Source: Clostridia bacterium (lineage in GTDB: Bacteria; Bacillota_A; Clostridia; Christensenellales; Aristaeellaceae). Taken from it: a DNA stretch of 13,912 nucleotides. The notes under the pieces are model-generated. The model made no database searches. It was not told the DNA's origin and saw nothing but the letters and a program-made list of their open reading frames with translations. The translations under genes were made by a program, and so were the position numbers. Positions 1 through 7,186 of this stretch are shown here, in pieces (the first letter of the stretch is position 1; every line of letters starts with the position of its first letter). The stretch spans positions 1-13,912 of the forward strand of contig WRHG01000038.1 in NCBI GenBank assembly GCA_009783365.1, written 5' to 3'.

Positions 1-2
1 AC

Positions 3-122
3 TTCGGCTTCATGCCTGCGGTACTCAACGGCAGCATGGTGTATTTCCAGGAAATGCTCGCCGGCAGCTTGACGCCTGAACAAGCCGCGCAAGCCGCGCT
101 GGATGATATCGCAAATAACTGA
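3..122 (+). CDS. ABC transporter sugar-binding protein, C-terminal end (partial)
   Basis: Only the last 39 codons are inside the window, read in the frame ending at TGA 120-122. The visible tail (start FGFMPAVLNG, end ALDDIANN) contains the segment GSLTPEQAAQAALDDI. This matches the usual last helix of family 1 extracellular sugar-binding proteins, where a 'G.lTpeeAa' stretch precedes the final helix. Two sugar-type permease genes follow on the same strand, which supports the call. The protein would capture a sugar or sugar derivative outside the membrane and deliver it to the permeases. The N-terminus, including any lipoprotein signal, and all substrate-contacting residues lie outside the window, so specificity cannot be judged. 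The stop is followed by a 105-nt gap holding a long hairpin. Confidence 0.8.
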   Translation, partial: FGFMPAVLNGSMVYFQEMLAGSLTPEQAAQAALDDIANN

Positions 123-144
123 TCACCGCCCCTAAACGGGTTTG

Positions 145-191
145 GCGGGACCGTTGCGTTGCGAACGTGGCTCGCGCCGCAAGGGTCCCGC
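145..191 (+). promoter_or_regulatory. Long imperfect hairpin between binding-protein and permease genes
   Basis: GCGGGACC (145-152) is perfectly complementary to GGTCCCGC (184-191). After one G/G mismatch the stem continues with TTGCG (154-158) against CGCAA (178-182), giving 13 pairs in total. A further short stem, GCGA/TCGC (161-164, 172-175), sits in the loop. There is no clean run of T after it, so it is not a standard intrinsic terminator. A stem-loop at this place in binding-protein operons is known to stabilise the upstream mRNA or limit read-through, so that the binding protein is made in excess over the permeases. That role here is inferred. Confidence 0.55.
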
Positions 192-227
192 TTGATGTTT
201 GACGGATCACGCGCTTTAGGAGTAGAC

Positions 228-1133
228 ATGATGAAAAAAGGCAGATTGACAATGCAGCAGCAACGCACTCTCGGCGGAATCCTGATGTCGCTTCCGTCCT
301 TCCTGGTGCTGTTTCTATTTTTTATCGGTCCCATGCTGCTGGCGATCCTGCTCAGCTTCACCAACTGGAAGGGCACCACCTTAACTTTTGATTTCATAGG
401 TTTTTCAAACTACGTAAAAGTGTTTAACACGCCTAATTTTGGGCAGCTCATGTTCAACACGGTGTACCTGATCCTCCTTTATGTGCCGCTCCTGAATATT
501 GTGGCCTTGGTGATGGCAACCCTGATCTATGGAATATCGCGGAAGCTGGGGACAGTCAGCAAATCGGCCATCTTTTTTCCCAACCTGCTGGCGCCTGTGG
601 TGGTGGGCTTTATCTGGCTTATCCTCTATCAGTATCAAAACGGTATTTTCAACAAAATCCTGCGTGGCCTTGGGATAGATGCCCTCGCCCATGACTGGCT
701 GGGCGACCCCTCGACTGCCATGCCCGCTATTTCCCTTTCGATTCTCTGGTTTGCCATCGGCTATTTCTTAATTATCTACACGGCAGGCCTTACCACAATA
801 CCAGACGATCTGTACGAAAACGCCGAGGTAGAAGGCGCCAACCGCGTTCAAAGCTTCTTCGGCATCACGATACCCATGCTTGCTCCCTCAATCACAATTA
901 ATGTGATCCTGTCCACCATCGGCTGCATCGCAACCTTTGAATTCCCGCTTGTTATGACCAAGGGCGGGCCTGGCTCCTATACGCGCACCATGGGCTATGC
1001 CATATGGAATTACGCCTACGGTACGCGGCAGCAGGGCCATGCGCTGGCGATCGCCGTTATCATGGCGCTTATAGCGATGCTGATTGCCTTTGGCGAATGG
1101 TTGCTATTACACAAGCAGGAGGAAATCTACTGA
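228..1133 (+). CDS. CUT1-family sugar ABC transporter permease (MalF/UgpA type)
   Basis: This is a 301-residue integral membrane protein and one half of the permease dimer of a sugar importer. Hydrophobic segments occur at about residues 17-43, 75-100, 113-135, 166-188, 222-243 and 273-294, consistent with six helices. The cytoplasmic EAA loop, which docks the ATPase, is visible at about 197-216 (ENAEVEGANRVQSFFGITIP), with the conserved Glu-Ala and Gly. The start is placed at ATG 228, with AGGAG at 218-222 upstream; ATG 231 is an equally possible neighbour. An upstream in-frame TTG at 159 is rejected because it lies inside the hairpin and has no ribosome binding site. The stop overlaps the start of the second permease by one base (ATGATG context at 1131-1138). 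Closest known groups are UgpA, MalF and LacF-type permeases; the substrate cannot be read from this subunit. Confidence 0.93.
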   Translation: MMKKGRLTMQQQRTLGGILMSLPSFLVLFLFFIGPMLLAILLSFTNWKGTTLTFDFIGFSNYVKVFNTPNFGQLMFNTVYLILLYVPLLNIVALVMATLIYGISRKLGTVSKSAIFFPNLLAPVVVGFIWLILYQYQNGIFNKILRGLGIDALAHDWLGDPSTAMPAISLSILWFAIGYFLIIYTAGLTTIPDDLYENAEVEGANRVQSFFGITIPMLAPSITINVILSTIGCIATFEFPLVMTKGGPGSYTRTMGYAIWNYAYGTRQQGHALAIAVIMALIAMLIAFGEWLLLHKQEEIY

Positions 1134-1978
1134 TGATGGGAAAAGGTACAAAAAAAGGCCGTTCCGTGTCAGCCCTGATTTCTGTGATTGTCGTCCTTTA
1201 CGCGCTGCTCACGCTGGCGCCGATTTATATCGTTGTGACAAACGCCTTTAAAACCAATAACGACATCATTGCAAATCCGTTTTTTCCTGAAATCGGCAAA
1301 CTTACCTTTGAGCCTATGCGAGAAGCCTTCCAATTGTTGGATTACCCCATCACCGTGCTCAACAATTTACGCCTCCTCATATACAGCAGCATCATCCTGG
1401 TGGTATGCTCGTCCATGGCAGGCTATTCCATAGCCACCTGCCGCAGCAAGCTGCTAAACACCTACTATATGATGCTGATCGGTGTTCAAACCCTTCCGTT
1501 TTTGCTGGCGATGGTACCCCTGGTTCTTGTGTTGGGCCTCATGAACCTGACGAATAATTTCTTCGGCACATCATTGGTATACGCAGCCAACACCATGGCC
1601 TTCGGCGTATTTCTGTATACCGGATATATGCGCTCCCTGCCAAAAGAGCTTTACGCTGCGGCGACTGTGGACGGATGCAACCACTTCCAAACCTACTTTC
1701 ATATATACATGCCGCTGCTGAAAACCGTTACGGGTACTGTCATCATGCTCCGCAGCGTGCTCTTTTGGAACGACTACATCATCGCGTCCGTCACCCTGAC
1801 AACCCCAAAAATGATTCCCCTCATGCTGAAGTTGTACGCGTTCTCCTCCAACCGCCTTACCCGTTACGATCTGCTCTTTGCGGGAACGCTGTTGGTAAGC
1901 TTGCCCATCATGATTTTGTTTGTTTGCACGCAAAGGGTGTTTATCAGCGGCGTCATGGCCGGCGCTGTCAAAGGCTGA
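1133..1978 (+). CDS. CUT1-family sugar ABC transporter permease (MalG/UgpE type)
   Basis: This 281-residue membrane protein is the second permease subunit. It begins with a short basic stretch, then a long hydrophobic helix (about residues 13-36) followed by the AFKTNNDI segment that is typical of MalG/UgpE-type subunits ('FKt..ei'). The EAA loop is present as YAAATVDGCNHFQTYFHIYM, with the Ala-Ala and Gly spaced as in the family. Further helices are visible on both sides of it. The start is ATG 1133 (ATG 1136 is the alternative), preceded by AGGAGG at 1117-1122, and overlaps the upstream stop by one base, so the two permeases are probably made in equal amounts. No ATP-binding subunit gene follows. 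In Firmicutes such CUT1 systems often use a shared MsmX-type ATPase encoded elsewhere, and that is assumed here. Confidence 0.93.
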   Translation: MMGKGTKKGRSVSALISVIVVLYALLTLAPIYIVVTNAFKTNNDIIANPFFPEIGKLTFEPMREAFQLLDYPITVLNNLRLLIYSSIILVVCSSMAGYSIATCRSKLLNTYYMMLIGVQTLPFLLAMVPLVLVLGLMNLTNNFFGTSLVYAANTMAFGVFLYTGYMRSLPKELYAAATVDGCNHFQTYFHIYMPLLKTVTGTVIMLRSVLFWNDYIIASVTLTTPKMIPLMLKLYAFSSNRLTRYDLLFAGTLLVSLPIMILFVCTQRVFISGVMAGAVKG

Positions 1979-2028
1979 CCAGGCCGAGCGAAAAGCTGAA
2001 TATCATGTAATGGAAGGGGGTTGTTGCT

Positions 2029-3540
2029 TTGCATATATTAGGTGTGGACGTGGGCACTACCGGCACAAAGGCAATGGCCTTTGACGAAAACGGGCGAAAA
2101 GTAGCGCAGGCGTATCAAGGCTATAAACTGACTACTGGCGCCAACGGCTTTGTGGAGCAAAATGCCGACGATTGGCTGAACGCGCTTCTGTTTACCGTGA
2201 AGAGCTGTGCTGAGGAAACGGATGGCGATATTCAGGCGCTCTCACTTTCCACCCAAGGCGGCAGCATGGTTCCGGTGGACGCCAACAGGGAATCGCTTTG
2301 CCCGGCGCTTTCGTGGATGGATATGCGCTCCCAGCGCGAAGCTGAAAAACTGGACAAGACAAAAGGCTCCGAGTGGTTTTATGAGAAATCGGGCTGGAGC
2401 CTATCGCCCGCGCTGAACGCCGCGAAAATACTATGGCTCAAAGAGCACGCGCCGAACATCTATCATAAGGCATGGATGTATCTTACAACCCTTGATTATC
2501 TCAATGTAAAGCTGACGGGCGAGCCTGTGATTGACCCCACAAACGCCGCCATCACGCAGTTAATGAACGTGCGGGCAGGAGATTGGGACGACGAGATACT
2601 GGACGCTGCCTGTGTAAGCAGAGCCCAGTTGCCGACCATCCTGCCTCCGGGTCACGTTGTGGGCGCTCTTACGAAAAAAATCGCCGAAACAGTTGGCCTT
2701 GCCCCCGGAACGCTTGTGATCAACGGAGCTCATGACCAGTACTGTTCGGCTGCCGGAGCCGGAGCATTACACAGCGGCGATACCATCCTTTCAACCGGAA
2801 CAGCGTGGGTTGTGCTTGCCACCACCTTAAAGCCGCATTTTGACAGCGCTACGCACATCGCAGTGGGACCTCATGTGGCGCATGGCAAATGGGGCGCGTT
2901 GTCCTCCATACCCACGGCCGGAGTTGCTATGGAATGGCTCAGGGAAAAGCTGGGATTCGGCGGCGGCAACCCTGCAAACGGCATTCTGTCTTTACAAGAA
3001 ATTGACAAGGTGCTCGGGCAGCGTTCCATCTACGGCAACGGCCTGCTGTTTTACCCCTATTTCGGCGGCAGAGGGTTCCCCCGCAATATGCTTGACATGC
3101 AGGCAAGCATAGCGGGACTCACGCTGAAGGACGACGCGTTTGACATCGCGCTTGCCGCTATGGAGGGCGTAGTTTTTGAGTTGCGGCTTTACATAGAAGC
3201 CTATCAAACCATCGGCATAGATGTACGCAACATGCGTATGATGGGCGGCGCGGCCAAAAGCGCGTTTTGGACCGATATTGTGGCCAATGCGGTCGGGCGT
3301 CCGTTGATCCGCTTGAAGGAGCCGGACACGGCGTGCGTTGGCGCCGCAATGCTGGCGGGGGTTGGGGCCGGCGCGTTTGCGGGGCTTGAGAACGCGTTTT
3401 CAAAAATAGGGCCGGATGGCGATGTTTGCCCTGTAAACGCCGAACGAAAAGCCCATTATGATGAAAAATTTGAAAAATACCGGCGAGGCCTTGACAGCCT
3501 TGAAAATTTTTACATGAAAGCGGGAGGGAATCCGACATGA
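2029..3540 (+). CDS. FGGY-family carbohydrate kinase (xylulokinase-like)
   Basis: This 503-residue cytoplasmic kinase transfers phosphate from ATP to a sugar, usually a ketose in this subfamily. The N-terminal phosphate-binding loop GVDVGTTGTKA is at residues 5-15. The WMDMR segment (96-100) is in the place of the substrate-contacting 'W.D.R' of xylulokinases. The probable catalytic base is Asp236 in GAHDQYCSAAGAG, and STGTAW (255-260) and MMGGAAKSAFW are the ATPase-fold adenosine motifs. Length is normal for XylB-type kinases. The start is TTG 2029, because the conserved N-terminus begins there and AAGGGGG (2014-2020) sits 8 nt upstream; no in-frame ATG fits. The gene follows the permease after 50 nt and its stop overlaps the next start (ATGA, 3537-3540). 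With an isomerase downstream, the likely substrate is the ketose made by that isomerase, but D-xylulose, L-ribulose, L-fuculose, tetruloses or others cannot be told apart. Confidence 0.9.
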   Translation: MHILGVDVGTTGTKAMAFDENGRKVAQAYQGYKLTTGANGFVEQNADDWLNALLFTVKSCAEETDGDIQALSLSTQGGSMVPVDANRESLCPALSWMDMRSQREAEKLDKTKGSEWFYEKSGWSLSPALNAAKILWLKEHAPNIYHKAWMYLTTLDYLNVKLTGEPVIDPTNAAITQLMNVRAGDWDDEILDAACVSRAQLPTILPPGHVVGALTKKIAETVGLAPGTLVINGAHDQYCSAAGAGALHSGDTILSTGTAWVVLATTLKPHFDSATHIAVGPHVAHGKWGALSSIPTAGVAMEWLREKLGFGGGNPANGILSLQEIDKVLGQRSIYGNGLLFYPYFGGRGFPRNMLDMQASIAGLTLKDDAFDIALAAMEGVVFELRLYIEAYQTIGIDVRNMRMMGGAAKSAFWTDIVANAVGRPLIRLKEPDTACVGAAMLAGVGAGAFAGLENAFSKIGPDGDVCPVNAERKAHYDEKFEKYRRGLDSLENFYMKAGGNPT

Positions 3541-4598
3541 AACCGTTGTTTGAGGTTAAAGAAGTTGATCGGGTATTTTATGAAAGCAGGCTGAAAAGCT
3601 TTTTACCGTCACGGATGATAGACGTCCACACGCATATCTGGCTGGCGGATTTTATGTCGGGGACAAGGCTGAATTCCCGCGGGCCCACATGGCCGGCGCG
3701 GGTTGCCCGTGACAACCCGGCTGATGATTTGATAGCCTCCTATGGTTTGCTCTTTCCGGACCAGCAAGTAAAGGCGCTTTTGTTCGGCCATCCTTCGCGA
3801 TGCTGCGATTTGTCCCGTAATAACCACTATGTGGCGCAGTGCGCGAAAGAACATGGTATGCCGGCGCTGATGATCACTGTTCCCGATGCGGACGTAGGAG
3901 ACCTTGAACGGCAACTGGACAATGGCGGCTTCATCGGCGCGAAGGTTTATCTTGATCTCGCGCCGGAGCAAATCCCCTCGGAAGAGATATGCATATACGA
4001 TTTTTTACCCAAGGAGCAGCTTACCCTTTTCAACGAACGCTCCGCCGTCGTGATGCTGCACATACCGCGCCCCGCGAGGCTTAAAGACCCGCTGAACCTA
4101 CGGCAGATGATGGAGATCGAGCAAGAGTATCCTCATATCCGCCTGATCATCGCTCATGTGGGACGCGCCTACTGTCCGGAAGACATTGGCAATGCTTTTG
4201 AGGTGCTGTCGCGCTCGGAACGGATGATGTTTGACTTTTCAGCCAATACGAACGAGCAGGTGTTCATTGAGCTTATCAAGGCTGTGGGGCCAAAGCGCAT
4301 CCTGTTCGGCAGCGATCTGCCCATAACGCGTATGCGGATGAAGCGCGTATGCGAAAACGGATCATATATCAATATCGTGCCGAAGGATCTGTATGGAGAT
4401 CTTACTGGCGAATCGCATATGCGCGAGGCGGAGGGCGAAGATGCCGAAAGCCTTACGTTCTTTATGTATGAAGAGGTGGATGCGTTCAGGCGCGCGGTTG
4501 AAAAAACAGGGCTCTCCAAAGAAGATATCGCGGATATCTTCTATCGGAATGCGGAAAGGACGCTTGGGTTGGATGGAGAATGGGGGGGAAACGTATGA
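3537..4598 (+). CDS. Amidohydrolase-2 family metal-dependent hydrolase (TIM barrel)
   Basis: This 353-residue protein belongs to the amidohydrolase superfamily, in the group with lactonases, ACMSD-type decarboxylases and related enzymes. Metal-ligand positions of the fold are visible: the HxH of strand 1 (His31, His33 in IDVHTHIW), His175 (VVMLHIPR), His207 (IIAHVGRAY) and Asp260 (ILFGSDLP). Lys136 in FIGAKVYLDL lies at the strand where some members carry a bridging lysine, but its role is not certain. About 60 residues after the SDLP motif form a family-specific extension. The start is ATG 3537 with GGGAGGG at 3522-3528, overlapping the kinase stop by 4 nt. Lying between a sugar kinase and a sugar isomerase, it may open a lactone or remove an acyl or other group from the imported compound before isomerisation. 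That is inference, and the true reaction is unknown. Confidence 0.8.
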   Translation: MKPLFEVKEVDRVFYESRLKSFLPSRMIDVHTHIWLADFMSGTRLNSRGPTWPARVARDNPADDLIASYGLLFPDQQVKALLFGHPSRCCDLSRNNHYVAQCAKEHGMPALMITVPDADVGDLERQLDNGGFIGAKVYLDLAPEQIPSEEICIYDFLPKEQLTLFNERSAVVMLHIPRPARLKDPLNLRQMMEIEQEYPHIRLIIAHVGRAYCPEDIGNAFEVLSRSERMMFDFSANTNEQVFIELIKAVGPKRILFGSDLPITRMRMKRVCENGSYINIVPKDLYGDLTGESHMREAEGEDAESLTFFMYEEVDAFRRAVEKTGLSKEDIADIFYRNAERTLGLDGEWGGNV

Positions 4599-5986
4599 AA
4601 ACCGCGCGGATTGGCCTGTTGCCGCTGTATATCAAGCTATATGACGATGTTTCGCCGGATTCACGGCGAGGGGTGGAATCTTTTTACAACGAAGCAGCGG
4701 GAGAGCTGTCCAAACTCGGACTGGATGTTGTAAAGGCGCCAGTCTGCCGGATCAGGGATGAGTTTGTGGAAGCCGTTCACAATTTGGAGGCTTCGGATGT
4801 GGATGCCTTAGTAACGCTGCATCTCGCATACTCACCATCCCTCGAGTCAGCAACCGCGGTGGCGGCATCAAATCTGCCGGTTATCATCTTTGACGCCACG
4901 CCCGAATACGATTTTTCACCCGGGCAATCCCCGGAGGCAATTATGTACAACCACGGCATTCATGGGGTACAAGATTTCTGCAATATGCTCATTCGCTTAG
5001 GGAAACCGTTCCAAATCGAGGCCGGGCATCTGTACCAGTCCGATGTGGCGAAACGGGTAGCCGCGCTGGCCAGAGGCTGCGCCATTGCCACCGCAATGCG
5101 CAAAGCGCGTGTAGGCCTCATTGGCAAACCGTTTGACGGCATGGGAGATTTTCAGGTGCCCTTCGACACGTTGCGTCACCGTATCGGCCTTCAAGTCGTC
5201 ACGCCGGATAACGATACGCTGAAAGCGTGCGTTGCCGCAGTTACTGATGATGAGGTGTCCGCAGAGGTCAAGCGCAACTTGAGCGATTTCAAGTCCCGAA
5301 ACCTTGATGGCGGCGTTCACGCGGAAACGGCGCGGGTATGCCTCGCGGTACGCAAATGCATTATGAAAGAACAAATGACGGCGTTTTCAGTGAATTTTAT
5401 GGATATATCCGACGCCGGCCCAATCACCCGAATGCCATTTATCGAAGCATGCCGCGCAATGTCTGAGGGTATTGGCTACGCCGGCGAGGGAGACGCGCTT
5501 ACGGCGGCTTTTGTGGGTGCGCTCATGACCCAATTTCCAAAAACCTCGTTTACCGAGATGTTCTGCCCGGATTGGAAAAACAACACGATTTTTTTGAGCC
5601 ATATGGGTGAGATGAACATAAGCCTGACGGCAAAGCAACCCGTTTTAACGGAGATGGATTTCATCTATGCCAGCGGCCATAACCCCGCTGTCGTTTACGG
5701 AATGTTTATGGAGGGGGAAGCCGTTTTCGCCAATCTGGCGCCCGGGCCGACCGATTCCTTCTCGCTGATCTACACCAAGGGGCGTATGATCGGGGACGGC
5801 GGAAAGGACAATATGCCATGTACCATACGGGGATGGTTTGATCCAGGAATTCCAGCGGCGGACTTTTTAAAACGATATAGCCAGTCCGGAGGTACGCACC
5901 ACGGCGCCATTATCTATGGGGACGTCCGGACCGAGCTGGAGGCGTTTGCCGAAGCCATGGGCTGGAAGGCAGTATGCATTGGATGA
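4595..5986 (+). CDS. L-arabinose/L-fucose isomerase-like sugar isomerase
   Basis: This 463-residue cytoplasmic protein would interconvert an aldose and a ketose using a divalent metal. Four metal and catalytic positions of L-arabinose isomerase have counterparts: Glu298 (GYAGEGD), Glu321 (SFTEMF), His336 (FLSHMGE) and His435/436 (GGTHHGAI). Their spacing (23, 15 and about 100 residues) is close to that of E. coli AraA (27, 17 and 100). The N-terminal 170 residues form the Rossmann-like domain shared by AraA and FucI. It is about 40 residues shorter than AraA and clearly divergent, so the substrate may differ from arabinose. The start at ATG 4595 is chosen over an in-frame ATG at 4580 because a run of seven G (4582-4588) then serves as ribosome binding site, and it gives the 4-nt ATGA overlap with the amidohydrolase. 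Pairing with the FGGY kinase suggests isomerise-then-phosphorylate logic. Confidence 0.85.
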   Translation: MKTARIGLLPLYIKLYDDVSPDSRRGVESFYNEAAGELSKLGLDVVKAPVCRIRDEFVEAVHNLEASDVDALVTLHLAYSPSLESATAVAASNLPVIIFDATPEYDFSPGQSPEAIMYNHGIHGVQDFCNMLIRLGKPFQIEAGHLYQSDVAKRVAALARGCAIATAMRKARVGLIGKPFDGMGDFQVPFDTLRHRIGLQVVTPDNDTLKACVAAVTDDEVSAEVKRNLSDFKSRNLDGGVHAETARVCLAVRKCIMKEQMTAFSVNFMDISDAGPITRMPFIEACRAMSEGIGYAGEGDALTAAFVGALMTQFPKTSFTEMFCPDWKNNTIFLSHMGEMNISLTAKQPVLTEMDFIYASGHNPAVVYGMFMEGEAVFANLAPGPTDSFSLIYTKGRMIGDGGKDNMPCTIRGWFDPGIPAADFLKRYSQSGGTHHGAIIYGDVRTELEAFAEAMGWKAVCIG

Positions 5987-5995
5987 GGTGAGTTG

Positions 5996-7126
5996 ATGAA
6001 CGGAAGGGAATTGCTGTTATGCACATTACGGGGTGAGCGAACCCCACGGATTCCGGTGGCTCCGTTTATCCACCATAACTTTATCGACGAATTTTTCGAA
6101 CAGCACGGCTGTGACGGCGTGGAAAAAGGAATTGAAGTTTACGAGCACTTTGGGTTTGATATCATCCTGAGAACCTGCTCGGTGGGCGGCTATCTGGACG
6201 AAACCATTTGCGACAGCCCGGAATGGCGCGTGTCGCAGCATACGGAAGATGTCCGCGCGGGGGATACCTGGCGTATCGTCACAACGGTTCAAACCCCTGA
6301 GAAGACGTTACGCCAGGTGAAGCAGTTTGCGAAAGTCTATCAGTATGAGACCGTCGAGGCCATTGTAGAATACTATATCAAGGACAAAGACGACTTTGAT
6401 CAGTTTCAAAAGTATCAGCCTGCTTTGCCCGCTCTCGACTGCGGGCAGATCTCGAAAGCGCGCCGTCTGCTGGAAAAGAAGGGACTGACTGCCCCATGGG
6501 TACAGGGCGCCTTCAACATGACCAGTATGTACAGAAAGCTGGACGACCTGCTTACCGACGCATATTTGCAGCCGGAACTGTACGATGCCATGATGAGATA
6601 TTTCTCGGACAGGGCGCTGGCGGCCAGTAAACAATTCGTGAACGCGGGGGCGGATATGATCAGTGGCGCCGGCAACGCGGCAAATGGCGGCACAGTAGGT
6701 CCGGCATATTTCCAAAGCCACATACTTCCCTATGAGCGCGATTTTGCCCACGGCGTCAAGTCGCTTGGCGTTTACTATCTCTATCATAACTGCGGAGATT
6801 CCCGGAAACTGCTGCCTCTTTACCCCGACATCGGCATGGATATGTACGAGTCGCTTACGCCGCCACCCTATGGCGACGCCGACCTGGACGAAGCCTTTAC
6901 GGCATTCAGCGGCCCGGTGACGCTTTCCGGCAATTTTGACCAAATACATGCTTTGCGGCATTGGAGCGGAGCGGAAATCGAAGAAGGCGTGAGAACGGTC
7001 ATGGCGAAGGCGAAAGAGAGAGGCCGGTTTATATTTGCCACCACGGATTATTTTAACGAGAAAACGCCTCATGACAAGATAAAAATCTTCGCGGAAGCCG
7101 CGCGGAAGTATGGAAATTACGAATAG
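5996..7126 (+). CDS. Uroporphyrinogen decarboxylase (URO-D) superfamily protein
   Basis: This 376-residue TIM-barrel protein is of the URO-D/methyltransferase superfamily. The features that identify it are the N-terminal NGRELLLCTLRGERTPRIPV segment, the GADMISGAG strand, and the C-terminal core YHNCGDSRKLLPL (about 262-274) followed by ESLTPPPYGDADL (285-297). His264-x-Cys266 occupies the place of the zinc-binding HxC of corrinoid-dependent methyltransferases such as MtaA. The later cysteine of those enzymes is not seen; the corresponding region reads FIFATTDYF. No haem-synthesis, corrinoid-protein or methyltransferase-activation gene is nearby, so porphyrin decarboxylation is unlikely and classical methyl transfer is unproven. 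The start is ATG 5996 with GAGGTG at 5985-5990; an in-frame TTG at 5993 is too close to that site. It follows the isomerase after 9 nt and thus belongs to the sugar operon. Its role there is unknown. Confidence 0.8.
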   Translation: MNGRELLLCTLRGERTPRIPVAPFIHHNFIDEFFEQHGCDGVEKGIEVYEHFGFDIILRTCSVGGYLDETICDSPEWRVSQHTEDVRAGDTWRIVTTVQTPEKTLRQVKQFAKVYQYETVEAIVEYYIKDKDDFDQFQKYQPALPALDCGQISKARRLLEKKGLTAPWVQGAFNMTSMYRKLDDLLTDAYLQPELYDAMMRYFSDRALAASKQFVNAGADMISGAGNAANGGTVGPAYFQSHILPYERDFAHGVKSLGVYYLYHNCGDSRKLLPLYPDIGMDMYESLTPPPYGDADLDEAFTAFSGPVTLSGNFDQIHALRHWSGAEIEEGVRTVMAKAKERGRFIFATTDYFNEKTPHDKIKIFAEAARKYGNYE

Positions 7127-7186
7127 GCCATGGCGCATGAAAATTCTCAACGTATTAGCGCAAAACGACGAACAAGGAGATCTGGA

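Noticed and set aside
159..227. Upstream extension of the first permease from an in-frame TTG
   Set aside because: It would start inside the hairpin, has no ribosome binding site and adds a non-hydrophobic tail atypical of the family. ATG 228 has AGGAG upstream.
1004..1132. Upstream extension of the second permease by 43 codons
   Set aside because: It overlaps the well-supported end of the first permease in another frame. ATG 1133 has AGGAGG upstream and matches the family N-terminus.
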